64,000 bases of DNA, taken from the NCBI GenBank assembly GCA_031291845.1, contig JARLIH010000399.1, positions 1 to 64,000 of the forward strand, in the 5' to 3' direction. Within the stretch, counting starts at the first letter, position 1; each line of letters starts with the position of its first letter. Positions 24,968-33,193 of this stretch are shown piece by piece. The notes beneath the pieces were generated by a model that was not told where the DNA came from, did not search any database, and saw only the letters and a list, made by a program, of their open reading frames with translations. The translations under genes were made by a program, and so were the position numbers. This DNA comes from Isosphaeraceae bacterium (lineage in GTDB: Bacteria > Planctomycetota > Planctomycetia > Isosphaerales > Isosphaeraceae).

Positions 24968-25022
24968 GTAGGTCCGGCCATTGCTGGCCGGAATGGGATC
25001 GGCCGGCAATGGCCGGCCCTAC
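24968..25022. repeat. REP-like inverted repeat between convergent genes
   Basis: Left arm 24968-24989 (gtaggtccggccattgctgg, then cc) and right arm 25001-25022 (ggccggcaatggccggccct, then ac) form an almost perfect 22-bp stem with an 11-base loop. The right arm covers the stop codon of the SDR gene on the minus strand. A related single arm is at 21962-21984. It probably acts as a bidirectional transcript end or mRNA-stabilising hairpin. Confidence 0.75.
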
Positions 25023-25843
25023 GGCGTTTGATTCGATCGCGCACGCGCCTGCTCCAGCTCCTCGCGAAAATACCTTGGCGCCCAGCGCTGCATCCACCAG
25101 TCGAATGGGCCGGGGAGCCAGTGGGCGAGCGTCACGATGGCCCAAGACGTGACGCTGGGCAGCAAGAAGGCGCGGCGGCCGTCGAGCCCGCGCAGGATCG
25201 AGCGGACGATCTTGTCGGTTGGCTCCCCTTTGTGCTTGTGGACCTGGTGGGTGCGCGAGGGCTCTCCCAGGGCCACAGCAGCGAACTCGCTCTCAGTTTG
25301 GCCGGGGCAGGCCGCCCAGACCCGCACGCCTGTGCCGCGCAGCTCGTACCGCAGGCACTTCACCAGGCCGTTCACGGCGTGCTTGCTCGCGACGTAGACG
25401 GCCGAGTAGGGCATCCCGACGAACCCGAGTATCGAGGAAACCTGGACGATCTGCCCCGCGCCCCGGGCCTTCATGGAACGCGCGGCGCGCTGAGTCAAGT
25501 CGATCAGCGCCATGACGTTAACATCGATGATCTGGCGGATTGACGCGGCGTCGTGGTCGGCGAAGTCGGCGTAGTGGCCCAGCCCCGCGTTGTTGATCAG
25601 GAGATCGAGGCCGCCGGGAAGTGCTTCGGCCCGTTCCCAAAGCTGGGCGCGAAATGATGCGTCGGCCAGGTCGCCGGCCGCGACCAATACGCGGCCAGGC
25701 GGGAGCTCGGCGGCAAGGGCTTCGAGCCGGTCGAGGCGGCGGGCCGTGGCCAGGACGGTCATCTCGCGGTCGAGGACGAGCTGGCGCACGAACTCGCGTC
25801 CCAGGCCGGCCGAAGCGCCGGTGACGAGGGCCGTTTTGAGCAT
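25019..25843 (-). CDS. Short-chain dehydrogenase/reductase (SDR), classical type
   Basis: Predicted 274 residues. Visible features: nucleotide-binding [10 protein letters not shown] (residues 9-17), [11 protein letters not shown] (84-94), catalytic Ser137 (QVSSILG) and Y-x3-K (Tyr150, Lys154 in [11 protein letters not shown]). The Arg residues after strand 2 ([12 protein letters not shown]) favour NADP(H). The C-terminal part has a hydrophobic stretch ([19 protein letters not shown]), as in the DltE/YqjQ-like subgroup that associates with membranes. The substrate is unknown. The ATG at 25843 starts directly before the first strand; the longer upstream frame is antisense to the ilvB leader and is rejected. 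Confidence 0.9.
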   Translation of the reverse strand: MLKTALVTGASAGLGREFVRQLVLDREMTVLATARRLDRLEALAAELPPGRVLVAAGDLADASFRAQLWERAEALPGGLDLLINNAGLGHYADFADHDAASIRQIIDVNVMALIDLTQRAARSMKARGAGQIVQVSSILGFVGMPYSAVYVASKHAVNGLVKCLRYELRGTGVRVWAACPGQTESEFAAVALGEPSRTHQVHKHKGEPTDKIVRSILRGLDGRRAFLLPSVTSWAIVTLAHWLPGPFDWWMQRWAPRYFREELEQARARSNQTP

Positions 25844-25906
25844 CAGGGTGAACTCCGGAGGGGCCGGTTGTGTCAACGTCGCGGTCGCCCCGGGCCCGTT
25901 CGCGGG

Positions 25907-25935
25907 TTGTTTGAGGGCGATGCATGCTTTAGAAT
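25907..25935 (+). promoter_or_regulatory. Candidate promoter of ilvB
   Basis: TTGTTT, 17-base spacer, TAGAAT. The predicted transcript start near 25942 leaves a leader of about 55 bases before GTG 25997. No attenuator-like peptide rich in branched-chain codons was seen. Confidence 0.4.
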
Positions 25936-25996
25936 CACGGTACTTGTCGCCGTTCGCAACCCCGTGCAGGACTTGTCCGAGAGAGGATTGCTCGCC

Positions 25997-27763
25997 GTGG
26001 CCACCATCGACCAACAGACCGCGACCACCCGGAAACCCCTGACCGGCGCCGACGTCCTGGTCGAATCCCTGGTACGGCACGGCGTGGAGGTTCTCTTCGC
26101 CTACCCCGGCGGGGCGAGCATGCCGATGCACCAGGCGCTCACCCGATACCGCGACCAGGTGCGCACGATCCTACCGCGGCACGAGCAGGGGGGCATCTTC
26201 GCCGCGGAGGGATATGCCCGCGCCACCGGCAAGCCGGGGGTCGTCATGGCCACTTCGGGTCCGGGGGCCTTGAACCTCGTGACCGGACTGGCCGACGCTA
26301 AGATGGACTCGTTGCCGATCATCGCGATTACCGGCCAGGTCCCGACCCACGTCATCGGCACCGACGCGTTCCAGGAAACGCCGATGGTCGAGGTCTGCCG
26401 GGCGATCACCAAGCACCACTACCTGGTCCAGAACGCCCGTGACATCGCGCGAATCGTCAAGGAGGCGTTCCACATCGCCAACACCGGCCGCCCGGGGCCC
26501 GTGCTGATCGACATGCCCAAGGACATCCAAAACACCTTGGTGCCCGAGCCCGACTTCGACGTGCCGATGGACCTCCCCGGCTACCACCTGCCGCCGGTCC
26601 CCTCGCCCGAGAAGCTGCGGGAAGTCCTCGCCTCGCTCAAGGCCAGCCAGAAGCCCATCATCTACTGTGGCGGCGGCGTGATCGCGTCGGGCGCGGCCGA
26701 GGAGCTGCGTGAGTTCGCCGCGAAGACCGGCATCCCCGTCGCGATGACCTTGCAAGGGTTGGGGGCGATCCCGAACGAGCACTACCTGTCGCTCAACATG
26801 CTCGGCATGCACGGCACCGTGTACGCCAACTACGCGATCAACGACGCCGACCTCTTGCTCGCGCTCGGCGTCCGGTTCGATGACCGCGTGACGGGCAAGC
26901 TCAGCGAGTTCGCCAAGCACGGCCGGATCGTGCACGTCGACATCGACGCGTCGGAGATCAACAAGAACAAGACCGCGCACGTGGCGATCAACAGCGACGT
27001 GCGCTCGTTCCTGAAGGCCATCAACCCGCTGGTCGAAGCGGGCGACTGGCGCGCCTGGCACAAGCAGATCGACGCGTGGCGCGCGAGCGATCCGATGACC
27101 TACGACCAGCGCGACGACGCGATCATTCCGCAATACGTCCTCGACCAGTTCTCGAACCTGGCCCAGGGCGAGTTCATCATGACGACGGGCGTCGGCCAGC
27201 ACCAGATGTGGGCCGCGCAATGGACCAGGTTCACGCAACCGCGCACCTGGATCACGTCCGGCGGCCTCGGCTCGATGGGCTTCGGTCTCCCCGCCGCCCT
27301 GGGCGCGCAGGCCGCGTTTCCGGATGCCCTGGTCGTCGACATCGACGGCGACGGCAGCTTCGTCATGAACATCCAGGAACTGGCCACTGCGTTCTGCGAG
27401 AACCTGCCGGTCAAGGTGATCCTGCTGAACAACCAGCACCTGGGCATGGTCGTGCAGTGGGAGGACCGCTTCTACGCCAGCAACCGCGCTCATACTTATC
27501 TCGGCCCCGTCGACCATCCCGAGGCCGTCGGCCAAGGGGAAGGGGACCTGCCCGAGGTCACCTATCCCGATTTCGTCACGATCGCCAAGGGGTTTGGGGT
27601 GAAGGCGCGGCAGATCCGCCAGAAGTCGGAGGTCGTCGACGCGCTCAAGGAAATGATCGCCCACCCCGGCCCCTACGTCCTGGACGTGCTCGTGCCGTAC
27701 CAGGAGCACGTGCTGCCGATGATTCCGGCGGGGGGGACGGTGCGGGATATTATCAAAAGTTAA
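25997..27763 (+). CDS. ilvB: Acetolactate synthase (acetohydroxyacid synthase), large subunit
   Basis: Predicted 588 residues, normal for IlvB/IlvI. It condenses pyruvate (with pyruvate or 2-ketobutyrate) in the branched-chain amino acid pathway. Visible features: [20 protein letters not shown] and [12 protein letters not shown] at the N-terminus, the thiamine-activating Glu63 (RHEQGG), [20 protein letters not shown], and the ThDP/Mg motif from about residue 448 ([13 protein letters not shown]...[11 protein letters not shown]). The GTG at 25997 has gagagg about 10 bases upstream. A TTG at 25988 touches that Shine-Dalgarno. Neither the small subunit gene ilvN nor ilvC follows, so the operon seen in many bacteria is split here. 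Confidence 0.94.
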   Translation: MATIDQQTATTRKPLTGADVLVESLVRHGVEVLFAYPGGASMPMHQALTRYRDQVRTILPRHEQGGIFAAEGYARATGKPGVVMATSGPGALNLVTGLADAKMDSLPIIAITGQVPTHVIGTDAFQETPMVEVCRAITKHHYLVQNARDIARIVKEAFHIANTGRPGPVLIDMPKDIQNTLVPEPDFDVPMDLPGYHLPPVPSPEKLREVLASLKASQKPIIYCGGGVIASGAAEELREFAAKTGIPVAMTLQGLGAIPNEHYLSLNMLGMHGTVYANYAINDADLLLALGVRFDDRVTGKLSEFAKHGRIVHVDIDASEINKNKTAHVAINSDVRSFLKAINPLVEAGDWRAWHKQIDAWRASDPMTYDQRDDAIIPQYVLDQFSNLAQGEFIMTTGVGQHQMWAAQWTRFTQPRTWITSGGLGSMGFGLPAALGAQAAFPDALVVDIDGDGSFVMNIQELATAFCENLPVKVILLNNQHLGMVVQWEDRFYASNRAHTYLGPVDHPEAVGQGEGDLPEVTYPDFVTIAKGFGVKARQIRQKSEVVDALKEMIAHPGPYVLDVLVPYQEHVLPMIPAGGTVRDIIKS

Positions 27764-27824
27764 GGCGTTCCACGCGGCCCGGTTCGTAGCTCCTCTTCGG
27801 GCGTTTTCTGGGAGGCGGTCGGCC

Positions 27825-28505
27825 ATGGCAACGGTCAGTCGGCCCACGCCGGTGCACGAACCTCGGGAAATTCGCGTCCTTGTCCATGACGTCGCCTGGG
27901 ACGGGTATGAGGCGATGTTGCAGATTGTCGATGAGCGACATATCCGTGTTACGTACGATGCCGGCTCGATGGAGGTCTGCATGCCCTCGCAACGGCATGA
28001 GCAGGCGGCCCAATGGCTCGGCCTCTTCGTAACGAGGCTCGCGGAGGAACTGGAAGTTCCGTACGAACCTCTCGGCATGACGAGCTGGAAAAAAGCCAGC
28101 GTCGCGAAGGGGATCGAACCGGACCAGTGCTATTACCTTCAAAATCACGAAGTCGTTCGGCGCGAATCACCGCTCGATCTCGAGACCGATCCGCCCCCCG
28201 ACCTGGCGATCGAGGTGGATATTACCAGTAGTTCTCTCAACCGTATGGCCATCTACGCAGCGCTCGGCGTGCCCGAAGTCTGGCGCTATGACGGGCAGAC
28301 GTTGGCGGTCAACCAGCTCCAACCGGATGGCCAGTACCAATCCAGCGCGACGAGCCACGCCTTTCCTGGTCTTCAGCCGTCGGATGTCGAGCATTTCATG
28401 GAGCTCGGCCGGACGATTGACAAGGTCCGCTGGGCGCGCACGCTCCGTGACTGGGTACGCGATGAGCTTATTCCCCGTCGGGCCCGGGAACGCCCGCATG
28501 GATAA
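27825..28505 (+). CDS. Uma2 family (DUF820) putative nuclease
   Basis: Predicted 226 residues, of a different subgroup from the Uma2 gene at 21155. The core motifs are PDLAIEVDITSSSLNRMAIY and AALGVPEVWRYDG; an earlier YDAGSMEVCMPSQRHEQAA is typical of this planctomycete/cyanobacterial branch. The Lys of the usual D/E-x-K pattern is not obvious, so catalytic competence is uncertain. It lies 61 bp after ilvB and ends before a strong bidirectional terminator. Confidence 0.88.
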   Translation: MATVSRPTPVHEPREIRVLVHDVAWDGYEAMLQIVDERHIRVTYDAGSMEVCMPSQRHEQAAQWLGLFVTRLAEELEVPYEPLGMTSWKKASVAKGIEPDQCYYLQNHEVVRRESPLDLETDPPPDLAIEVDITSSSLNRMAIYAALGVPEVWRYDGQTLAVNQLQPDGQYQSSATSHAFPGLQPSDVEHFMELGRTIDKVRWARTLRDWVRDELIPRRARERPHG

Positions 28506-28545
28506 CGCGGCGCGACGTCGCCGCTCGGTCGAATGAGTCGCAACG

Positions 28546-28583
28546 AAAAAGGCCCACCGGATGTAAGGCCGGCGGGCCTTTTC
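28546..28583. terminator. Bidirectional rho-independent terminator
   Basis: aaaaaggcccaccgg at 28546-28560 pairs with ccggcgggcctttt at 28569-28582; the stem is flanked by A and T runs on both sides. It separates the convergent Uma2 (plus) and NtrC-like (minus) genes. Confidence 0.85.
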
Positions 28584-28610
28584 GTCTCTTCGTTTTTCAA
28601 ACCGCTCGGG

Positions 28611-30101
28611 TCAGTTGACCCAGATCGGCCCATCCACGAGCAGCCCGTACTTCTTCATTTTCTTGTAGAGCGTCGTGCGGTTGATGTCGAGTACCCGAGC
28701 GGTCTCCTGGCGGTTCCAGTTCAGGGCCTGGAGCGCCTGGATGATGATGCGCTTCTCGGGCTCTTCGAGGGCTTCCTTGAGCGGCCGGATGCTCATCGGC
28801 AGGTGGTGCCGGGGGGCCTTCGGGGAAGAGCGGGCCGCGCGGCTGTGGCCGAGGCTGGGGCTCAAATGGCCCGAGGTGATCCGCGTTCCCTGGCAGAGGA
28901 CGACCCCGCGCTGGATCACGCCTTCGAGCTCGCGGACGTTGCCCGGCCAGTCGTGCTTCATCAGCGCGTCGAGGGCGTCGCGGGTGAAGCCGACGACGTT
29001 CTTGCCGAACTCCTGTGCGAACCGCGAGCGGAAGAACTCGGCGAGCTGCTCGATATCGTTGCCGCGATGCCGGAGCGGCGGCAGCTTCAGGCAGATGACG
29101 CTGATGCGGTGGTACAGGTCCTGCCGGAACTTCCCCTGTTCGACGAGGGCCGACAGGTTCTCACTCGTGGAGAGGAGGAACCGGATATCGTTCGTCCCCC
29201 CGTTGTGCAGCGAGTTCGCCACCTCCAACTCGCGGACCTGCAAGGCGTGAAGCAGGTGCCACTGGAGGTTCGCCGACAGGGCGGCGACCTCGCTCAAGAA
29301 GAGGGTACCCCCTTGGGCCTGGGCCAGCTTGTTGGTCCACTCGGCCGGCGGGGCGTCGCCGAGGGCGTCGGGCTTGAACTCAAAGCGCTCGCGCTCGGCC
29401 TGGAGGTCGGCTAAAGCCGCTCCGTCGAGCGGGACGAACGGCTGCTCGCCGCGGGTGCCCAGGGCGTGAATGGTGCGTGCCAGGAGCGCCTTGCCGGTGC
29501 CGTGCTCGCCGACCATCAGCACGGGGGAGCGGGTCGGCGCGATCGAGCCGGCCAGCTCGATCGCTTGCCGCAGGCTGGGGTCGTTGCCGATCACGCCGAG
29601 CTCACGGGCAAGCAAGTCGGCCCGAGGCGCGGGTGCCGGATGAGGGGTTGCGGCGGGCGCGGGCACGTTCGCGCTCGGGGCAGGGGTGCCGTTGAGGTGC
29701 GGCGCGGGGATCGCGCTCGCCTGTGCGGCTGCCGACGTGCCCAACGCCTGGGTCACGGCGGCTCGCAGCTCGATCGCCGGCACCGGGTATTTCAGGACCG
29801 CCAGCGCCCCCAGTCGCAGCGCCTCCTTCGAGCGCTCCGTGTTGGCGCCGGAAAAGAGCAGGATCACCGGCACGTTCTTGTGCTTGCGGCGGATGTAGGC
29901 CAGCAGCTCGAGTCCTTCGGAATCCGCTGGATCGACGCCAGCCAGCACCAGGCCCACTCCGCCACGTTCCATCAAGCGGACCGCGACACGGTCGTTCGCG
30001 GCTTCGTCGATCACGACGTGCTCGAGCGACCGGAGCATCGACGTCAGCAGCGCCAGGGTCGAGGGGTCGGGATGGACGATCAAGAGTCGGGCTTTGCTCA
30101 T
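28611..30101 (-). CDS. NtrC-like AAA+ regulator with degenerate receiver and no GAFTGA loop
   Basis: Predicted 496 residues. Residues 1-120 have the receiver fold (LLIVHPDP; LLFSGANTERS; LGALAVLKYP with Lys104), but the phospho-acceptor Asp is replaced: where a D is expected after LVL, the sequence is AGVDP (Gly55). An Ala/Pro linker follows. Residues about 170-410 are the AAA+ domain, with Walker A GEHGTGKALLART (198-210), a Walker B-like GGTLFLSEV (264-272; Ser270 instead of Asp), and the Arg-containing PPLRHRGNDI and WPGNVRELEG. The GAFTGA sigma-54 contact loop is absent; the corresponding stretch reads PDALGDAPPA. A Fis-type helix-turn-helix ends the protein (NRQETARVLDINRTTLYKKM). It probably binds DNA but does not remodel sigma-54 polymerase. 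Start at ATG 30101. Confidence 0.88.
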   Translation of the reverse strand: MSKARLLIVHPDPSTLALLTSMLRSLEHVVIDEAANDRVAVRLMERGGVGLVLAGVDPADSEGLELLAYIRRKHKNVPVILLFSGANTERSKEALRLGALAVLKYPVPAIELRAAVTQALGTSAAAQASAIPAPHLNGTPAPSANVPAPAATPHPAPAPRADLLARELGVIGNDPSLRQAIELAGSIAPTRSPVLMVGEHGTGKALLARTIHALGTRGEQPFVPLDGAALADLQAERERFEFKPDALGDAPPAEWTNKLAQAQGGTLFLSEVAALSANLQWHLLHALQVRELEVANSLHNGGTNDIRFLLSTSENLSALVEQGKFRQDLYHRISVICLKLPPLRHRGNDIEQLAEFFRSRFAQEFGKNVVGFTRDALDALMKHDWPGNVRELEGVIQRGVVLCQGTRITSGHLSPSLGHSRAARSSPKAPRHHLPMSIRPLKEALEEPEKRIIIQALQALNWNRQETARVLDINRTTLYKKMKKYGLLVDGPIWVN

Positions 30102-30534
30102 CGGTTCGTTCTCTCGCAAGGTTCGCCCGTTGGGACCACTAGGCCGATCCATCCTCCTTGATCCTTCAAGCCAATTCGTCCGTCGGACACCAAACGTCGG
30201 CGTGAGACCGATCGCGCCTCGCAGCGCCGCGGAAGGGATCAACCCAGGCGCAGCACGCGATTCCCTGGCACGAGCCGGGATGTTGCCCGGCGTCACACGA
30301 GTGTCGGTCTGATGAAACGTCTATGTCACGGACGCCTCGACGTCAAAAAAAGCTCTCTTCTTGGCACGCTTGGTGACGGCCCTTCGTGGGCTTACCCGCT
30401 TTCGTTCTCTTCGCTGGTCACGTCTTCGGGACAACAAAGGCGGAAAACCGCGTTGAGGGCGTTTATCTTAGGTCGCGTTTGTAGTTTTTGCAAACGATAA
30501 AGCCTAAATCCTCGGTTCCCAGTACCCGGCTGAT
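30102..30534. other. Intergenic region, no gene; one inverted repeat
   Basis: 433 bp between the NtrC-like gene start and the Xer gene end. cgtttg and caaacg (about 30475-30496) form a 6-bp inverted repeat separated by an A/T-rich loop. No open frame looks protein-like and no clear promoter for the NtrC-like gene was identified. Confidence 0.45.
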
Positions 30535-31419
30535 TTAAGAACGGGGGTGTGCCTCGCGGTAGACGTCGAGCATCCGTTCCTTGGTCACGTGGGTGTAAAT
30601 CTGCGTCGTCGTGAGGCTCCGGTGGCCGAGGAGTTCCTGCACGCTTCGAAGATCGGCCCCGCGGTCGAGCAGGTGCGTGGCGAAGCTGTGACGCAGTGTG
30701 TGTGGGCTGGCGGCGGGGTTGAGCCCCTGGGCGGCCAGGTGTTCCTCGAGCAGCCGCCCGACGCTCCGGGTGGTCAGCCGGGTGCCGAACCGGTTCAGAA
30801 ACACAGCGCGTTCTCCCACCTGTTTGGGCCGGCGCTGGGGAAGCCACTGCGCGATCCAGCTCATGGCCATCCGGCCGATCGGGCAGAGCCGTTCGCGCCG
30901 GCCCTTCCCGCGGACTCGTAACAGATCCTGTTCGCTGTCCAGGTCGTCAATGTTCAGTCCGACGAGCTCGCTGACGCGCAGACCACCGCCGTAGAGCGTC
31001 TCGAACATGGCGCGGTCGCGGACCCCGAGGGCGTCGTTCGTGGGGATGGCGTCGAGCAGGCGGATCACTTCGTCCACCCGCAGGAGCCGAGGCAGCCGCT
31101 GGGGCTGTTTCGGGTTTCTGAGCCCCCCGGCTGGGTCGTGCGCGATCTGGCCCTGGCGGCGTTGGTAGCGATAGAACGAACGCAGGCTGGCCAGGCGCCG
31201 GGCGACCGTGCTCGCGGCGTAGCCCCGGCCGCTGAGCCAGGCCGAATAACGGCGCAACTGGCGGGCGTCGACTTGGGTCGGATCGGCGCTGGCGCCCACG
31301 GTCTCGGCGAGGAACTGACCGAAAAGGGTGAGGTCGTCCTCGTAGGACCGGACGGTGTGGGCGGAGGCGTTCCGTTCGCCCCGGAGATGATCGAGGTACG
31401 CGGCGACGGTCGAGTGCAT
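30535..31419 (-). CDS. xerC: Tyrosine recombinase, XerC/XerD family
   Basis: Predicted 294 residues. The N-terminal SAM-like core-binding domain (1-95: YLDHLRGERNASAHTVRSYE) and C-terminal catalytic domain are both complete. Catalytic residues in order: Arg148 (GGGLRVSEL), Lys172 (GKGRRERL), His240 and Arg243 (HTLRHSFATHL), His266 (LGHRSLTTTQ) and the nucleophile Tyr275 (IYTHV). Length and the absence of mobile-element neighbours fit the housekeeping recombinase that resolves chromosome dimers, but a XerD-like or other integrase role is not excluded. The ATG at 31419 matches the usual short N-terminus. A tRNA gene begins about 200 bp away, but no attachment-site duplication was found. Confidence 0.88.
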   Translation of the reverse strand: MHSTVAAYLDHLRGERNASAHTVRSYEDDLTLFGQFLAETVGASADPTQVDARQLRRYSAWLSGRGYAASTVARRLASLRSFYRYQRRQGQIAHDPAGGLRNPKQPQRLPRLLRVDEVIRLLDAIPTNDALGVRDRAMFETLYGGGLRVSELVGLNIDDLDSEQDLLRVRGKGRRERLCPIGRMAMSWIAQWLPQRRPKQVGERAVFLNRFGTRLTTRSVGRLLEEHLAAQGLNPAASPHTLRHSFATHLLDRGADLRSVQELLGHRSLTTTQIYTHVTKERMLDVYREAHPRS

Positions 31420-31586
31420 GCGTCTTATCCCTGCGCGACCGGGAATGTCGGTTCTCTGGGATAAGTATGTCGGCACCGCGGTACCGCAGATTGCAAGGCT
31501 CCCGGCACACCTCGGGCCGCCCAGGGGCGGTCGTGCCTTGCGGGCTGTTTACGACCTGGTCCCCGTCCCTTTTTTGGCCTGGGATC

Positions 31587-31614
31587 TTGCCCCGGAAGGG
31601 GAGTGTGCTATGAT
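31587..31614 (+). promoter_or_regulatory. Candidate promoter of tRNA-Met
   Basis: TTGCCC, 16-base spacer, TATGAT, with the -10 ending 6 bases before the mature tRNA 5' end, so transcription would begin almost at the tRNA. Confidence 0.55.
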
Positions 31615-31619
31615 TCAAG

Positions 31620-31692
31620 TGCGCCGTGGAGCAGCGGTTAGCTCGCCAGGCTCATAACCTGGAGGTCGTAGGTTCGATTCCTGCCGGCGCAA
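31620..31692 (+). tRNA. tRNA-Met(CAT), initiator type with unusual identity elements
   Basis: 73 bases, no encoded CCA. Acceptor TGCGCCG pairs fully with CGGCGCA, followed by A73. D-arm GAGC...GCTC has the A11-U24 purine-pyrimidine orientation typical of initiators. The stretch GCTCATAAC and AGGTCGT also match initiator tRNA-fMet. Two features deviate: base 1 is U and forms a U1-A72 pair instead of the usual C1xA72 mismatch, and the anticodon stem reads CCAGG/CCTGG, giving AGG/CCU instead of GGG/CCC next to the loop. An elongator identity is therefore not fully excluded. Confidence 0.93.
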
Positions 31693-31707
31693 TTCGGAAT
31701 CCTCGCC

Positions 31708-31733
31708 AACACCCCAACTGGGGGTGTTTTTTT
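31708..31733 (+). terminator. Rho-independent terminator of tRNA-Met
   Basis: aacacccc and ggggtgtt form an 8-bp stem with a 4-5-base loop, followed by an uninterrupted T run. It lies 15 bases after the tRNA. Confidence 0.9.
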
Positions 31734-31914
31734 GTGCGCTCGCCTTGTGAGCCCGGAGCACTCACGGCTGCGGAGATTTCGCTCGGGAACCTGCCCGCTG
31801 AGCGTATCGAGCGAACCTCCCGGAGGCGCACGAAGGCTACTTCGAGACACGCTCGAACCACGCACACCCAGGGCAGCATCCCCCGGCGGCGAGGGCGCTC
31901 CGCGCCATATTGCT

Positions 31915-32958
31915 TTACTTGGCTTGCTTGCGGTACTCTTCGAGCCAGCTCTTGCCGGTACTGACCGTCAGGTCTTTGAAGGCCGCATCAATCTGGGTCG
32001 AGTCGGGGGTCCCGGCGCGTTCACGCTCGATCCCCCTCCTCACGAGTTCGGCCGTACCGCCGCCCCATTCGCTGGTGACCATGCCGAGGCTCAGGGCGGC
32101 GAAGTACCAGACCCGGGCATCGTCCGGATTTGAGAGCTCGAGCTTATTGAAAACGCTCAGCGCGTCCTTGTACCTGGCCTTTTTGAACAGCTCGACGCCC
32201 TGGGCCAGGGCCGGCTCACGCGAGACCTTCTCGTCGCGCCGAACCATTTCCGGCGTCGGCGCCGAGCGCAGCGCGACGGACTTGGCGGAGCTCTCGAGCA
32301 CATCGAGCTTGCCGCGCATGGCGGTCACATCGGCCCGGAGCCCCTTGACCGCGTCCGAGAGTGTGTTGGCTTGGGTGTCGAGGTCTTTCACTCGCCCGTT
32401 GATGGGCACCATGTCCTCGGCGAATTTGGCCCACTTGTCCGACGCGCTCTTCACCGCGTTTTCTAGTTTTTTGAATTCCGAGAGCTCGGGTGAAGGAACG
32501 GGCTTAGGGAGCGCTGCGAGCTGGCCATTGAGACCGTCGACCGCCTTGGAGAGATCTCCGGTGCGGGATTTCAAGTCATCGAGGTCCTTGAGCAACGCGG
32601 GGTCAATGGCGGGCTGGGGCTCCCTGGAGCCGAACCCATGAAAAAGTGCGCCGCCGAGCAGCCCAAGGAGGAGAGCGACCGCACCCACTCCGAGCCAGCT
32701 TCCGAGCCCGAGCGCACGGACCGGCTGGGTCAGCATGATCGTCTGGCGGGGAGGTGGCGTCTCGGCGACCGCCGGCCGCGGGGTATTCACATCGGCGTCA
32801 TCAGTGTCGGCCTGGAGTTCCGCAATGGCCAGGTGGAAAGGGTTAACCAAGTGGGCGTTTGTTCCATTTTGGTGGGGAGTATAGGCCGTCGCAGTGGCTG
32901 CGCGGGCGGCGCTACGCGTTGTTTCGTCGTTCGTTTGAATTTCGTCGCTGGGGGCCAT
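31915..32958 (-). CDS. Single-pass membrane protein with coiled coil and TPR-like C-terminus
   Basis: Predicted 347 residues. Residues 1-80 are polar and cytoplasmic. One TM helix (LGVGAVALLLGLLGGALFHG) lies near residues 88-107. Residues about 120-230 are heptad-patterned (KDLDDLKSRTGDLSKAVDGL; GKLDVLESSAKSVAL) and probably form a coiled coil. Residues about 250-330 resemble a pair of TPR-like helices (GVELFKKARYKDALSVFNKL, DDARVWYFAALSLGMV). The C-terminal end (KSWLEEYRKQAK) is charged. Start at ATG 32958, with GAGGAG about 8 bases upstream. No family recognised; a scaffold or envelope role is plausible. The TPR protein gene at 33194-34228 lies upstream on the same strand with a 235-bp gap. 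Confidence 0.78.
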   Translation of the reverse strand: MAPSDEIQTNDETTRSAARAATATAYTPHQNGTNAHLVNPFHLAIAELQADTDDADVNTPRPAVAETPPPRQTIMLTQPVRALGLGSWLGVGAVALLLGLLGGALFHGFGSREPQPAIDPALLKDLDDLKSRTGDLSKAVDGLNGQLAALPKPVPSPELSEFKKLENAVKSASDKWAKFAEDMVPINGRVKDLDTQANTLSDAVKGLRADVTAMRGKLDVLESSAKSVALRSAPTPEMVRRDEKVSREPALAQGVELFKKARYKDALSVFNKLELSNPDDARVWYFAALSLGMVTSEWGGGTAELVRRGIERERAGTPDSTQIDAAFKDLTVSTGKSWLEEYRKQAK

Positions 32959-33193
32959 GGACCACGCTCCTCGATCGGCTTGGGAACAGCGGGCGTTTCC
33001 TTAAAGGGGGTTTTGAAGGTTATTGACGTGTCTTGGCCGCAATCGTTTGCGTGCGGAAATCCCGACGAAACGGACTCGGCATGAAAGGCCCCGGGGGCGG
33101 CTATCGGTCACATCGGGCGGGACAAAGTACGACGGAGCCCCGGATTCTGGTCACATCTTTCTCTACCATAGTACGCCGAACGCAGCGCGTCCG

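Noticed and set aside
26171-28078. 635-codon minus-strand frame inside ilvB and the Uma2 gene
   Set aside because: Antisense to ilvB; its repetitive VDRDV/HVDQHG-like sequence is a mirror of ilvB codon bias.
30535-31692. Integrative element with Xer-type integrase next to tRNA-Met
   Set aside because: No tRNA 3' duplication or other mobile genes found; the recombinase has housekeeping length and context.
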